Positions 24,545 to 32,852 of a DNA stretch of 64,000 nt are shown piece by piece. Made by a program: the position numbers and the translations under genes. Below the pieces are notes generated by a model. The model worked only from the letters and a program-made list of their open reading frames with translations, made no database searches and was not told the DNA's origin. The DNA is taken from positions 186,001 through 250,000 of the forward strand of contig NZ_PVMZ01000014.1 in assembly GCF_003001815.1 (NCBI RefSeq), given 5' to 3'. Every line of letters starts with the position of its first letter. The first letter of the stretch is position 1. The DNA is from Actinoplanes italicus. GTDB taxonomy: Bacteria > Actinomycetota > Actinomycetes > Mycobacteriales > Micromonosporaceae.

Positions 24545-26707
24545 ATGGCGCAGAAGACTTCGGAGAAAGGGCTTGCCGGCGCGGGTGCGCCGGTGGTGAC
24601 CGAGCCCGGCAGAGTTCGCAACGTGGTGCTGGTAGGCCATTCCGGCTCGGGGAAGACGACCCTGGTGGAGGCGCTGCTCGCCGCCACGGGCACGATCCCG
24701 CGCGCGGGCGGTGTGGCGGACGGCACCACGGTGACCGACCATGACCCTGCGGCGGTACGGCAGCAGCGCTCGGTGGCGCTGGCCTGCGCGCCACTGGTGC
24801 ACGACGACGTGAAGATCAACCTGCTGGACACCCCGGGCTTCGCCGACTTCGTCGGTGAGCTGCGGGCCGGTCTGCGCGCCGCGGACGCGGCCCTGTTCGT
24901 GGTCTCCTCGGTCGACGGGGTGGACGAATCCACGGTCGCGCTCTGGGAGGAGTGCGCCGCGGTCGGCATGCCGCGTGCCGTCGCGATCACCCGGCTCGAC
25001 CACCCGCGCGCCGAGTACGACCAGGCGCTGCAGGACTGCCAGGAGGCGTTCGGCGACAACGTGCTGCCGGTCTTCCAGCCGATGCTGGGCGACGACGGGC
25101 AGTCGACGGCCGGGCTGCTCGGCCTGGTCACGCTCCGCGTGCTGGACTACTCGGAGGGCTACCCGCCGGTCGCCCGGGAGGCCGAGCCGGAGCACCTGAA
25201 CCCGATCGCCGACGACCGGAACACGCTCATCGAGGGGATCATCGCCGAGAGCGAGGACGAGACCCTGATGGACCGCTACATCGGCGGTGAGCTGATCAGC
25301 ACCGAGGCGCTGATCCCGGACCTGGAGAAGGCCGTCGCGCGGGGCAATTTCTACCCCGTCGTGCCTGTCTGCGCGCACACGGGCGTCGGCCTGGACGCTC
25401 TGCTCGACCTGCTGACCAGCGGCTTCCCGTCGCCGCTGGAGCACGATCTGCCGGTGGTCACCGGGGTGGACGGCTCGCCCCGCTCGCCGATCGTCTGCGA
25501 CCCCGACGGCCCGCTGGTCGCCGAGGTGGTCCGCACCACGATCGACCGGCACGTCGGCCGGGTGTCGCTGGTCCGGGTCTTCTCCGGCACCCTGCGCCCC
25601 GACCAGACGCTGCACGTCTCCGGGCACGGCATGGCCGAGCGCGGCCACCCCGACCACGACGCCGACGAGCGCGTGGCGCACGTCTACAGCCCGCTCGGCG
25701 CGCAGCTGCGCGAGATCCCTCAGGCGATCGCCGGTGACATCTGCGCGATCACGAAGTCCGGCAGCGCGGAGACCGGCGACACCCTGTCGAGCAAGGACAA
25801 TCCGCTGCTCATGACGCCGTGGACGATGCCGGAGCCGCTGCTGCCGATCGCCGTGGTGGCCAAGACCCGCTCCGACGAGGACGCCCTCGCCAAGAACCTG
25901 GGCCGGCTCGTGGCGGGTGACCCGACACTGCGCCTGGAGCGCAACCCGGAGACCCACCAGCTGGTTCTCTGGACGATGGGCGAGTCGCACGCCGACGTGG
26001 TGCTGGAGCGGCTCCGCTCCGGTGGCGTCGAGCTGGACACCGAGCCGGTCAAGGTGTCGCTGCGGGAGACCTTCGGCAGCGGTGCCAAAGGTCACGGCCG
26101 GCACGTGAAGCAGTCCGGCGGCCACGGCCAGTACGCGGTGTGCGACATCGAGGTGGAGCCGCTGCCGCGCGGTGAGGGCTTCGTCTTCGTCGACAAGGTG
26201 GTCGGCGGTGCGGTGCCGCACAACTACATCCCGTCGGTGGAGAAGGGTGTGCGGGCGCAGCTGGAGAAGGGCATCGCGGCCGGCTATCCGGTGGTGGACC
26301 TGAAGGTGACGCTCTACGACGGCAAGGCGCACAGCGTCGACTCGTCGGACGCGGCGTTCCAGACCGCCGGCGCCCTGGCGCTGCGGGCCGCCGCCGAGCA
26401 GGGCGCGATCACTCTGCTGGAACCGGTCGACGAGATCGAGGTCCGGGTTCCGGATCAGTACGTGGGTGCGGTGATGAGCGACCTCTCCGGCCGCCGCGGC
26501 CGCCCGATGGGCAGCGAGTCCGGCAGTGTGGGCGAGGCCAGCCTGGTGCGGGCCGAGGTTCCGGCGACGGAGCTGGTGCGGTACGTAGTGGAGCTGCGCG
26601 CCCTCACGTCGGGCACCGGCACGTTCACCCGGAAATACGTCCGGCACGAACCGATGCCCCCGCACCTCGCCGAGGCCGTCCGCAAGGACCACGCCACCTC
26701 TCGTTAG
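24545..26707 (+). CDS. Elongation factor G-like GTPase (FusA2-type)
   Basis: This 720-residue translational GTPase has EF-G domains I-V. G1 is GHSGSGKTT (31-39), G3 is DTPGFADF (about 95-102), and G4 reads TRLD (149-152) in place of the usual NKxD, which should affect guanine recognition. The frame is otherwise full length. ATG at 24545 has GGGAG 8 bases upstream. It is not the ribosomal-operon fusA, since no rps genes are nearby. Its role in actinomycetes is unclear. It converges with the flavin monooxygenase, the two stops overlapping. Confidence 0.92.
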   Translation: MAQKTSEKGLAGAGAPVVTEPGRVRNVVLVGHSGSGKTTLVEALLAATGTIPRAGGVADGTTVTDHDPAAVRQQRSVALACAPLVHDDVKINLLDTPGFADFVGELRAGLRAADAALFVVSSVDGVDESTVALWEECAAVGMPRAVAITRLDHPRAEYDQALQDCQEAFGDNVLPVFQPMLGDDGQSTAGLLGLVTLRVLDYSEGYPPVAREAEPEHLNPIADDRNTLIEGIIAESEDETLMDRYIGGELISTEALIPDLEKAVARGNFYPVVPVCAHTGVGLDALLDLLTSGFPSPLEHDLPVVTGVDGSPRSPIVCDPDGPLVAEVVRTTIDRHVGRVSLVRVFSGTLRPDQTLHVSGHGMAERGHPDHDADERVAHVYSPLGAQLREIPQAIAGDICAITKSGSAETGDTLSSKDNPLLMTPWTMPEPLLPIAVVAKTRSDEDALAKNLGRLVAGDPTLRLERNPETHQLVLWTMGESHADVVLERLRSGGVELDTEPVKVSLRETFGSGAKGHGRHVKQSGGHGQYAVCDIEVEPLPRGEGFVFVDKVVGGAVPHNYIPSVEKGVRAQLEKGIAAGYPVVDLKVTLYDGKAHSVDSSDAAFQTAGALALRAAAEQGAITLLEPVDEIEVRVPDQYVGAVMSDLSGRRGRPMGSESGSVGEASLVRAEVPATELVRYVVELRALTSGTGTFTRKYVRHEPMPPHLAEAVRKDHATSR

Positions 26708-27873
26708 ATCGCGATGGCGTTGGCCGCCTCGTGCATCGGCGCGAGAATCCTGTCGATCATCTGCTCCTTGCGCGGGTGGTATTTCAGGGTCCGCATGCCG
26801 TAGTTGCGGAAGGCGATGCTCAGGCGGCCACCGGGCACCATGTCCTTGGCCATCTTGCGGCCGAAGGCGAGATTCTTCTCCGCGTACGGCCGCATCTCCC
26901 GCTCGTAGGCGGCGAACCCGTCCGGCGTGCCGAGGTGCCTGCCGAGCACGTACGCCCCGACCAGCGCGAGACTGGTGCCCTGCCCGGAAGCGGGTGACGG
27001 GCAGTAGGCGGCGTCACCGAGCAACGCCACCCGGCCGGCCGACCATGACCGCAGCTCGACCTGGCTGAGCGAGTCGAAGTAGAAGTCGGGCGCGTCGTCC
27101 ATCGCCGCCAGGAAGTCGCCGACCCGCCACCCCTGACCGGCGAACGCGGCCCGGACCAGTGCCTTCTGCCCGCCGACGTCGCGCCGGTCGTAGTCGAGCC
27201 GCGGTGCGGCGAAGGTGAGGCCGACCTTGGCGGGCTGGTCCCGCTCCATGGCGTAGGCGAAGACCAGCCGGCCGGGCCGGTTGTACATGATCTCCTCGCG
27301 CTCGATGCCGAGCAGGTTGGGCACGGTGTAGATGGAGATGTAGGCGCCGAGGTGGCTCAGCGGCACCTCGCCCATCACCTTGCGCCGGGTCGCCGAGTGC
27401 AGGCCGTCGGCACCGACCACGTAGTCGAAGCGCCGGGGTGCGCCGTTCTCGAAGGTCACGTCCACGCCGTCCGGCCCGTCGGCCAGGGTCGCGATGGCGT
27501 CACCGAACACGTACTCCACCGCACCGGCGGTGGCGTCGTGCAGGATCCGGCTCAGATCCCACCGCATGATTTCCAGGTCGTCGCCGCGGCGGCCCATGAG
27601 CAGGTCGGCGGGGAGGGTGGCGATCGGGCCGCCGTCGCGCTTGACGTAGGTGACCCGCCGCATGCCGGTGTCGGCGACCTGGCAGGCGGCGAGCAGCCCC
27701 ATCTTGCGCAGCACCTCGGTCGCCGAGCCGCGCACGTCCACCTTGTAGCCCGCCTCGCGCAGCCCGTCGGCGCGTTCCACGACGGTCACCTCGTAGCCCC
27801 GCCGGACCAGCCAGAACGCGAGAGCCGGACCGCCGATGCCGGCACCTGAGATCAACACCCGTGAGTTCGTCAT
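26704..27873 (-). CDS. FAD-dependent monooxygenase (PHBH/TetX-like)
   Basis: This 389-residue class A flavoprotein monooxygenase has the FAD-binding GAGIGG (10-15), the DG-type motif VVGADGLHSATRR and the second FAD motif VALLGDAAYCPSPASGQGTS. It likely hydroxylates a small organic compound using NAD(P)H, with the substrate unknown. I use ATG 27873 rather than an upstream in-frame codon because a TATAGT -10 box ends 6 bases before it. It is divergent from a TetR gene with an operator covering this promoter, so it is probably the repressor's target. Confidence 0.92.
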   Translation of the reverse strand: MTNSRVLISGAGIGGPALAFWLVRRGYEVTVVERADGLREAGYKVDVRGSATEVLRKMGLLAACQVADTGMRRVTYVKRDGGPIATLPADLLMGRRGDDLEIMRWDLSRILHDATAGAVEYVFGDAIATLADGPDGVDVTFENGAPRRFDYVVGADGLHSATRRKVMGEVPLSHLGAYISIYTVPNLLGIEREEIMYNRPGRLVFAYAMERDQPAKVGLTFAAPRLDYDRRDVGGQKALVRAAFAGQGWRVGDFLAAMDDAPDFYFDSLSQVELRSWSAGRVALLGDAAYCPSPASGQGTSLALVGAYVLGRHLGTPDGFAAYEREMRPYAEKNLAFGRKMAKDMVPGGRLSIAFRNYGMRTLKYHPRKEQMIDRILAPMHEAANAIAI

Positions 27874-27880
27874 GCCGTTA

Positions 27881-27909
27881 CTATACAAACGTCTTATACG
27901 TTTGTATAG
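27881..27909. promoter_or_regulatory. Perfect inverted-repeat operator of the TetR/monooxygenase pair
   Basis: Two 12-base arms (CTATACAAACGT and ACGTTTGTATAG) flank a 5-base spacer with no mismatch. The left arm contains the TATAGT -10 box of the monooxygenase (minus strand, 27885-27880). TAGGAT at 27914-27919 is a -10 box for tetR. Repressor binding would cover both core promoters. Confidence 0.85.
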
Positions 27910-27926
27910 AAGTTAGGATCGCGGCC

Positions 27927-28532
27927 ATGGGTCACCGCGAGGAGTTGCTGCGAGGCGCGAAAAAGGCGCTGCTGGAGAAGGGATGGGCACGCACCACCGC
28001 CCGCGACGTGGTGGCCCTGTCCGGCACCAACCTGGGCTCGATCGGCTACCACTACGGCTCGACCGAGGCTCTGATGACCGCCGCGATGCTGAGCGCCGTC
28101 GAGGAGTGGGGCGACGCACTGGGCCGCGCCCTGGCCGGGCCCGACGACGGCGACGCCGGTGACGATCCGATGCTGCGGTTCTGGCGCCGGGTGATCCGGT
28201 CGATCCAGACCGATCGGCAGCTCTGGCTGGCCAGCATCGAGGCGATGCTGCAGGCCGAGCACAACCCCGCGCTGCGCGAGCAGATGGCCGGCGGGATGGC
28301 GGCCGGCCGGTCCGGCATGGCCGCGATGCTGACCGGGCTGCCGGAGGATCAGGTCGACCCGGAGACCGTCGCCTCGCTCGGCTCGGTGCAGATGGCCCTG
28401 ATGTCCGGCGTGCTCACCCAGTGGCTGACCGACCCGGCGAGCGCCCCGTCGGCCGAGCAGATCGTCGCCGGGATCCGCGCGCTAGGCGGCCGGCCAGGCC
28501 TTGGCCAGCAGGTCACGGGTGTCGAAGAGTAA
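27927..28532 (+). CDS. TetR-family transcriptional regulator
   Basis: This 201-residue regulator has an N-terminal helix-turn-helix (ALLEKGWARTTARDVVALSG, then NLGSIGYHYGS) and a helical ligand-binding domain. ATG 27927 begins 7 bases after a TAGGAT -10 box, so the mRNA may be leaderless. It probably represses itself and the divergent monooxygenase through the palindrome at 27881-27909. Its 3' end overlaps the convergent HIT gene by 51 bases, which suggests the pair was inserted here or has drifted. Confidence 0.92.
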   Translation: MGHREELLRGAKKALLEKGWARTTARDVVALSGTNLGSIGYHYGSTEALMTAAMLSAVEEWGDALGRALAGPDDGDAGDDPMLRFWRRVIRSIQTDRQLWLASIEAMLQAEHNPALREQMAGGMAAGRSGMAAMLTGLPEDQVDPETVASLGSVQMALMSGVLTQWLTDPASAPSAEQIVAGIRALGGRPGLGQQVTGVEE

Positions 28533-29021
28533 CTGCGGCAGCACCTTCGTCAGGCCGATCACCGGCATGAAGTTCGCGTCGCCACCCCACCGCGGCACGA
28601 TGTGCTGGTGCAGATGGGCGGCGATGCCGGCACCGGCCACCGACCCCTGGTTCATGCCCAGGTTGAAGCCGTGCGGACTGCTGACCGTGCGCATCACCCG
28701 CATCGCGGTCCGGGTGAACGCCGCCACCTCGACCGTCTCGTCCTCGGTGAGGTCGGTGTAGTCGGCGACGTGCCGATAAGGGCAGACCATCAAATGCCCG
28801 GGGTTGTACGGATAGAGGTTGAGCAGCGCGAACACCAGCTCACCGCGGGCCACGACCAGGGACTCGGCCTCGGGCCGTCCGGGGGCCAGGCAGAACGGGC
28901 AGCCCGCCGGTTTCTCGTAACCGCCCTCGGGCCGGTCCACGCCGGAGACGTAGGCCAATCGGTACGGCGTCCAGAGCCGCTCCAGCCCGTCCGGATCACC
29001 CGTGCCCGCCCGCTCGCTCAC
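28482..29021 (-). CDS. HIT-family nucleotide hydrolase/phosphorylase
   Basis: This 179-residue histidine-triad protein carries the catalytic H-x-H-x-H motif HLHQH (136-140) and a CPFC zinc pair near residue 41. The nearest described relatives act on diadenosine polyphosphates (AP4A). It starts at GTG 29021, downstream of thrS. In mycobacteria thrS, a HIT gene, pgsA, an acyltransferase and pimA are adjacent; here three extra genes separate HIT from pgsA. It overlaps the tetR 3' end tail to tail. Confidence 0.93.
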   Translation of the reverse strand: MSERAGTGDPDGLERLWTPYRLAYVSGVDRPEGGYEKPAGCPFCLAPGRPEAESLVVARGELVFALLNLYPYNPGHLMVCPYRHVADYTDLTEDETVEVAAFTRTAMRVMRTVSSPHGFNLGMNQGSVAGAGIAAHLHQHIVPRWGGDANFMPVIGLTKVLPQLLFDTRDLLAKAWPAA

Positions 29022-29038
29022 GATCGCATCCTATGCGC

Positions 29039-29075
29039 AGGTGGCCGGTTCCCCATGGCGGGAAACCGGCCACCT
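29039..29075 (-). terminator. Hairpin between thrS and the HIT gene
   Basis: A 12-bp perfect stem (AGGTGGCCGGTT and complement) encloses 13 bases just after the thrS stop. It has no U-tract. Partial read-through into the HIT gene is possible. Confidence 0.55.
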
Positions 29076-29081
29076 CAAAGA

Positions 29082-31091
29082 TCAAACAGCCGAGGGCCCG
29101 ACGTTGGTACGGGAGCGCACCACCTCGACGACGTGGGCGACGGCCTCGTCGATCGAGACGCCGTTGCGCTGCGAGCCGTCCCGGTAGCGGAACGACACGG
29201 TGCCTCCGTTGACGTCGTCGTCACCGGCGATCGCCATGAACGGGATCTTCTGCTGCTGCGCGGTCCGGATCTTCTTCTGCATCCGCTCGGTCGAGTAGTC
29301 GACCTCGGCGCGGATGCCCTCCTTCTTGAGCTTCGCGACGAACTCGGCCAGGTAGTCGGCGTGGTCGTCACGGATCGGGATGCCGACCACCTGCACCGGC
29401 GCGAGCCAGGCCGGGAACGCGCCCGCGTAGTGCTCGACCAGCACGCCGAAGAACCGCTCGATCGAGCCGAACTTCGCCGAGTGGATCATCACCGGCTCCT
29501 GGCGGGATCCGTCGGCGGCCTGGTACTCCAGACCGAAGCCGGCCGGCTGATTGAAGTCGTACTGGATGGTCGACATCTGCCACGTACGCCCGATCGCGTC
29601 CTTCGCCTGGACACTGATCTTCGGGCCGTAGAACGCCGCGCCACCCGGATCGAGGACCAGCTCGAGACCAGACTCGGTGGCCACGTCCTCGAGAACCTTG
29701 GTCGCCTTCTCCCACTGCTCGTCGGTGCCGATGAACTTCGAGCTGTCGGGGTCACGCGTCGACAGCTCGAGGTAGTAGTCGTCCAGGCCGAAGTCGTCGA
29801 GCAGCGAGCGGACGAAGTTCAGCAGGTGCTTGATCTCGTCCGGCGCCTGCTCGGCAGTGACGTAGGAGTGCGAGTCGTCCTGGGTCAGGCCCCGCACCCG
29901 GGTCAGGCCGTGCACCACACCGGACTTCTCGTAGCGGTACACCGTGCCGAACTCGAACAGGCGCATCGGCAGCTCACGGTAGGACCGCCCGCGCGACCTG
30001 AAGATCAGGTTGTGCATCGGGCAGTTCATCGCCTTGAGGTAGTAGTTCGCCCCCTCCAGCTCCATCGGGGGGAACATCGTGTCCTTGTAGTACGGCAGGT
30101 GACCCGAGGTGTGGAACAGGCCCTCCTTGGTGATGTGCGGCGAACCGACGTACTGGAAGCCCTCTTCGATGTGACGGGCCCGGACGTAGTCCTCCATCTC
30201 GCGCTTGATCACACCGCCCTTGGGGTGGAAGACCACGAGACCCGACCCGATCTCGTCGGGGAAGGAGAAGAGGTCCAGCTCGGTGCCGAGCTTGCGGTGG
30301 TCCCGGCGCTCGGCCTCGGCGAGACGGTTGAGGTACGCCTTGAGCTCGTCCCGTGACGGCCACGCGGTGCCGTAGACGCGCTGCAGCTGCGGGTTCTTCT
30401 CCGAGCCGCGCCAGTAGGCGGCGGCCGAGCGCATCAGCTTGAACGCCGGGATGAGCCGGGTCGACGGCAGGTGCGGGCCGCGGCACAGGTCGCCCCAGAC
30501 CCGGTTCCCGTCCTTGTCCAGGTTGTCGTAGTGGGTCAGCTCGCCGGCGCCGACCGCCGCGGCCTCCTCGTCCACGTCGCCCTTGATGTCGACCAGTTCG
30601 AGCTTGAACGGCTCGCTCTTCAGCTCGGCCTTGGCCTCGTCGAGAGTGCCGTACTCCCGGCGGTTGAAGGTCTGACCGGCCTTGATGATCTCCTGCATCC
30701 GCTTCTCGAGCTTCGTCAGGTCCTCGGGCTGGAACGGCTTCTCGACATCGAAGTCGTAGTAGAACCCGTCCCGGATCGGCGGGCCGATGCCGAGCTTCGC
30801 CTCCGGGAACACGTCCTGCACGGCCTGCGCCAGCACGTGCGCGGTCGAGTGGCGCAGCACGTCGAGGCCGTCCGGGGTGTCGATGGCGACCGGGGTCACC
30901 TCGGTGTCGGCGGCGGGCGACCAGTTCAGGTCGCGCAGCCGGCCGTCGGCCTCGCGGACCACGACGACGGCCTTCGGCCCGTGTGCCGGGAGCCCGGCGG
31001 CGGCCACCGCGTCGGCCGCCGTAGTCCCGGCCGGGACGACTAGTGGGTCGGCCACGACGGGTGTACGGGGTGCAGACACGGTGATCTCCAT
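29082..31091 (-). CDS. thrS: Threonine-tRNA ligase
   Basis: This class II synthetase charges tRNA-Thr. The 669 residues comprise a TGS domain, the editing domain with HSTAHVLAQ and CRGPHLPST, a catalytic core with the zinc Cys in AMNCPMHN and zinc His in MIHSAKFGS, and a C-terminal anticodon-binding domain. The N-terminal 17 residues precede the normal TGS start. It stands alone upstream of a hairpin, with no T-box-like leader visible in the 55 bases before it. Confidence 0.98.
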   Translation of the reverse strand: MEITVSAPRTPVVADPLVVPAGTTAADAVAAAGLPAHGPKAVVVVREADGRLRDLNWSPAADTEVTPVAIDTPDGLDVLRHSTAHVLAQAVQDVFPEAKLGIGPPIRDGFYYDFDVEKPFQPEDLTKLEKRMQEIIKAGQTFNRREYGTLDEAKAELKSEPFKLELVDIKGDVDEEAAAVGAGELTHYDNLDKDGNRVWGDLCRGPHLPSTRLIPAFKLMRSAAAYWRGSEKNPQLQRVYGTAWPSRDELKAYLNRLAEAERRDHRKLGTELDLFSFPDEIGSGLVVFHPKGGVIKREMEDYVRARHIEEGFQYVGSPHITKEGLFHTSGHLPYYKDTMFPPMELEGANYYLKAMNCPMHNLIFRSRGRSYRELPMRLFEFGTVYRYEKSGVVHGLTRVRGLTQDDSHSYVTAEQAPDEIKHLLNFVRSLLDDFGLDDYYLELSTRDPDSSKFIGTDEQWEKATKVLEDVATESGLELVLDPGGAAFYGPKISVQAKDAIGRTWQMSTIQYDFNQPAGFGLEYQAADGSRQEPVMIHSAKFGSIERFFGVLVEHYAGAFPAWLAPVQVVGIPIRDDHADYLAEFVAKLKKEGIRAEVDYSTERMQKKIRTAQQQKIPFMAIAGDDDVNGGTVSFRYRDGSQRNGVSIDEAVAHVVEVVRSRTNVGPSAV

Positions 31092-31146
31092 TCAGACGGT
31101 GACATTCAGACGGTGATGAGTCGCCCTGATGCTATCCGCCTGCGGA

Positions 31147-32064
31147 TTACTCTCCGCTCGCGGCGGCCAGCCACGCCGGAAGCGGCTCCCGGGCGGCGAG
31201 CCAGGCCGGTGGGATCCCGTCGATCCCGGTGTACGCCGCCACGACTCCCCCGGCGATCGCCGCGGTGGTGTCGACGTCGCCGCCGGCCACGACGCACGCC
31301 GCCACGGCCGCCGGGAAGTCGCCGAGATAACGGTCGGCCACCCAGAGCGCGAACGCAACGGTGTCCTGCGCGGTCGCCTGGCCACCGTTGCCGAGCCGGG
31401 CGGCCGCCTCGGCCACCCCGCCGGTCAGGGCCGCGGCCTCCTTCAGCCCGTCCCGCACGACACCGGCCGGCGTGTGCCCGGCCGTCGCGCGCAGCAACTG
31501 CCCCCGATCGGGCCGGTGCCCGTTCAGCCGTGCGGCGGCCGCCACCGCGGCGGCCACGGTCACCGCCACCCCGCCGGCGATGCCCTCCGGATGTGCGTGG
31601 GTCACCTCGGCCGCGCGTACGCCCTGGGTAGCCGCACGCGCCAGCGAATCCGCATGCCAGGCGCCCAGCGGGGCGGCCCGCATCGCCGCTCCGTTGCCGC
31701 AGGAGCCCTGCCCGTTGAACGCGGCGGCCGCGGCGATCGGCCAGGGCAGCCCCTCCCGGATCTCGCGGAGCATGACGACCGCTCCGGGACCGTAGCCGCG
31801 GTAGGGCTCGAACTGCCGGGCCAGCAGCTCGGCGAAGGCGTCGCGGTCGAAGTCGCCCTCGTTCAGGACGGCCACCAGGGCGCAGGCCTGTTCGGTGTCA
31901 TCGGTCCACTCCCACGGAGCGGCGGGGACACGGGCGTCGAGAAGGTCGGAGGGTTTGTTACCGGGCACGAAGTACTGGGCGCCGAGTGCGTCGCCGACAC
32001 TGAGGCCGGCGAGGCTGTCGCGGGCGAGGGCCAGGCGCGTACCGGGAAAGAGGGTGAATGACAT
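31147..32064 (-). CDS. ADP-ribosylglycohydrolase family protein
   Basis: This is a DraG-like metal-dependent hydrolase of about 305 residues. The N-terminal signature is ARDSLAGLSVGDALG. Metal-binding stretches are WTDDTEQA near residue 53 and GGDVDTTAAIAGG near residue 265. It could remove ADP-ribose from proteins or nucleic acids, but the substrate cannot be told. The start is uncertain: ATG 32064 places the usual short lead before the signature, while ATG 32100 and GTG 32121 are in frame upstream. It is divergent from the response regulator at 32161. Confidence 0.88.
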   Translation of the reverse strand: MSFTLFPGTRLALARDSLAGLSVGDALGAQYFVPGNKPSDLLDARVPAAPWEWTDDTEQACALVAVLNEGDFDRDAFAELLARQFEPYRGYGPGAVVMLREIREGLPWPIAAAAAFNGQGSCGNGAAMRAAPLGAWHADSLARAATQGVRAAEVTHAHPEGIAGGVAVTVAAAVAAAARLNGHRPDRGQLLRATAGHTPAGVVRDGLKEAAALTGGVAEAAARLGNGGQATAQDTVAFALWVADRYLGDFPAAVAACVVAGGDVDTTAAIAGGVVAAYTGIDGIPPAWLAAREPLPAWLAAASGE

Positions 32065-32160
32065 CGGTAACTCGGATCGTATTCCATCACTGAGTGTCAT
32101 TAAAGACTCTCGTTCGATCACCCTTTAGGTTCTCCCCGCCGGGGACGCTACGGTCTTCGC

Positions 32161-32850
32161 ATGGCCACGGTGTTGCTCGTCGAAGACGATCATGTCGTGC
32201 GCGGTGCCATGCTCCGGTCGCTGGCCGACCGGGGGCACGCCGTGCACGCCGTCGGCACCGCCCTGGAAGCTCTGCGGCGGGTCGCCGCGGAGACGCCCGA
32301 CCTGGTCGTCCTCGACCTCGGGCTGCCCGACCTGGACGGGTCGGACGCCCTGCGTATGCTGCGCGGCATCACCGATGTGCCGATCATCATCGCCACCGCG
32401 CGCGACGACGAGCAGACGGTCGTGCGGCTGCTTCGGGCCGGTGCCGACGACTACATGGTCAAGCCGTTCACCGGTGCCCATCTGGACGCCCGGATAGCCA
32501 CCGTGCTGCGCCGCGTGGGCCGGGCCAGCCGGGCCGCGCAACCGGCCGTCCACGAGGTGGGCGAGCTACGGGTGGACGTCGGCGAGCGCAGCGCCACCCT
32601 CGGTGATCAGCCACTGGCGCTGACCCGCAAGGAGTTCGACCTGCTGGCCTACCTCGCCGCCCGCCCGGGCCGAGTGGTTTCCCGTCGTGAGCTGTTGGAG
32701 GAGGTATGGCGACAGCCATCGGTCGGCGAGGACCAGACCATCGACGTGCATTTGTACTGGCTTCGCCGGAAACTGGGCGAGTCCGCGGCGAAGCCCCGCT
32801 ACCTGCGCACCGTGCGGGGGGTCGGATTCCGGTTGGTGGCGCCGGACTGA
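32161..32850 (+). CDS. Two-component response regulator, OmpR/PhoB type
   Basis: This 229-residue regulator has a receiver domain with the phospho-acceptor D52 (VVLDLGLPDLDG), conserved acidic residues EDD near position 8 and Lys in MVKPFTG. The C-terminal half is a winged-helix effector (LTRKEFDLLAYLAARPGRVV, then YLRTVRGVGFRL). It is followed 2 bases later by its likely sensor kinase. Confidence 0.96.
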   Translation: MATVLLVEDDHVVRGAMLRSLADRGHAVHAVGTALEALRRVAAETPDLVVLDLGLPDLDGSDALRMLRGITDVPIIIATARDDEQTVVRLLRAGADDYMVKPFTGAHLDARIATVLRRVGRASRAAQPAVHEVGELRVDVGERSATLGDQPLALTRKEFDLLAYLAARPGRVVSRRELLEEVWRQPSVGEDQTIDVHLYWLRRKLGESAAKPRYLRTVRGVGFRLVAPD

Positions 32851-32852
32851 GG

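Noticed and set aside
24434..26692. Minus-strand open frame of 752 residues
   Set aside because: It lies antisense to the EF-G-like gene and has no recognisable motif; the plus-strand frame contains G motifs.
29022..31146. T-box or other leader for thrS or hisS
   Set aside because: The upstream gaps are under 60 bases and contain no T-box sequence.
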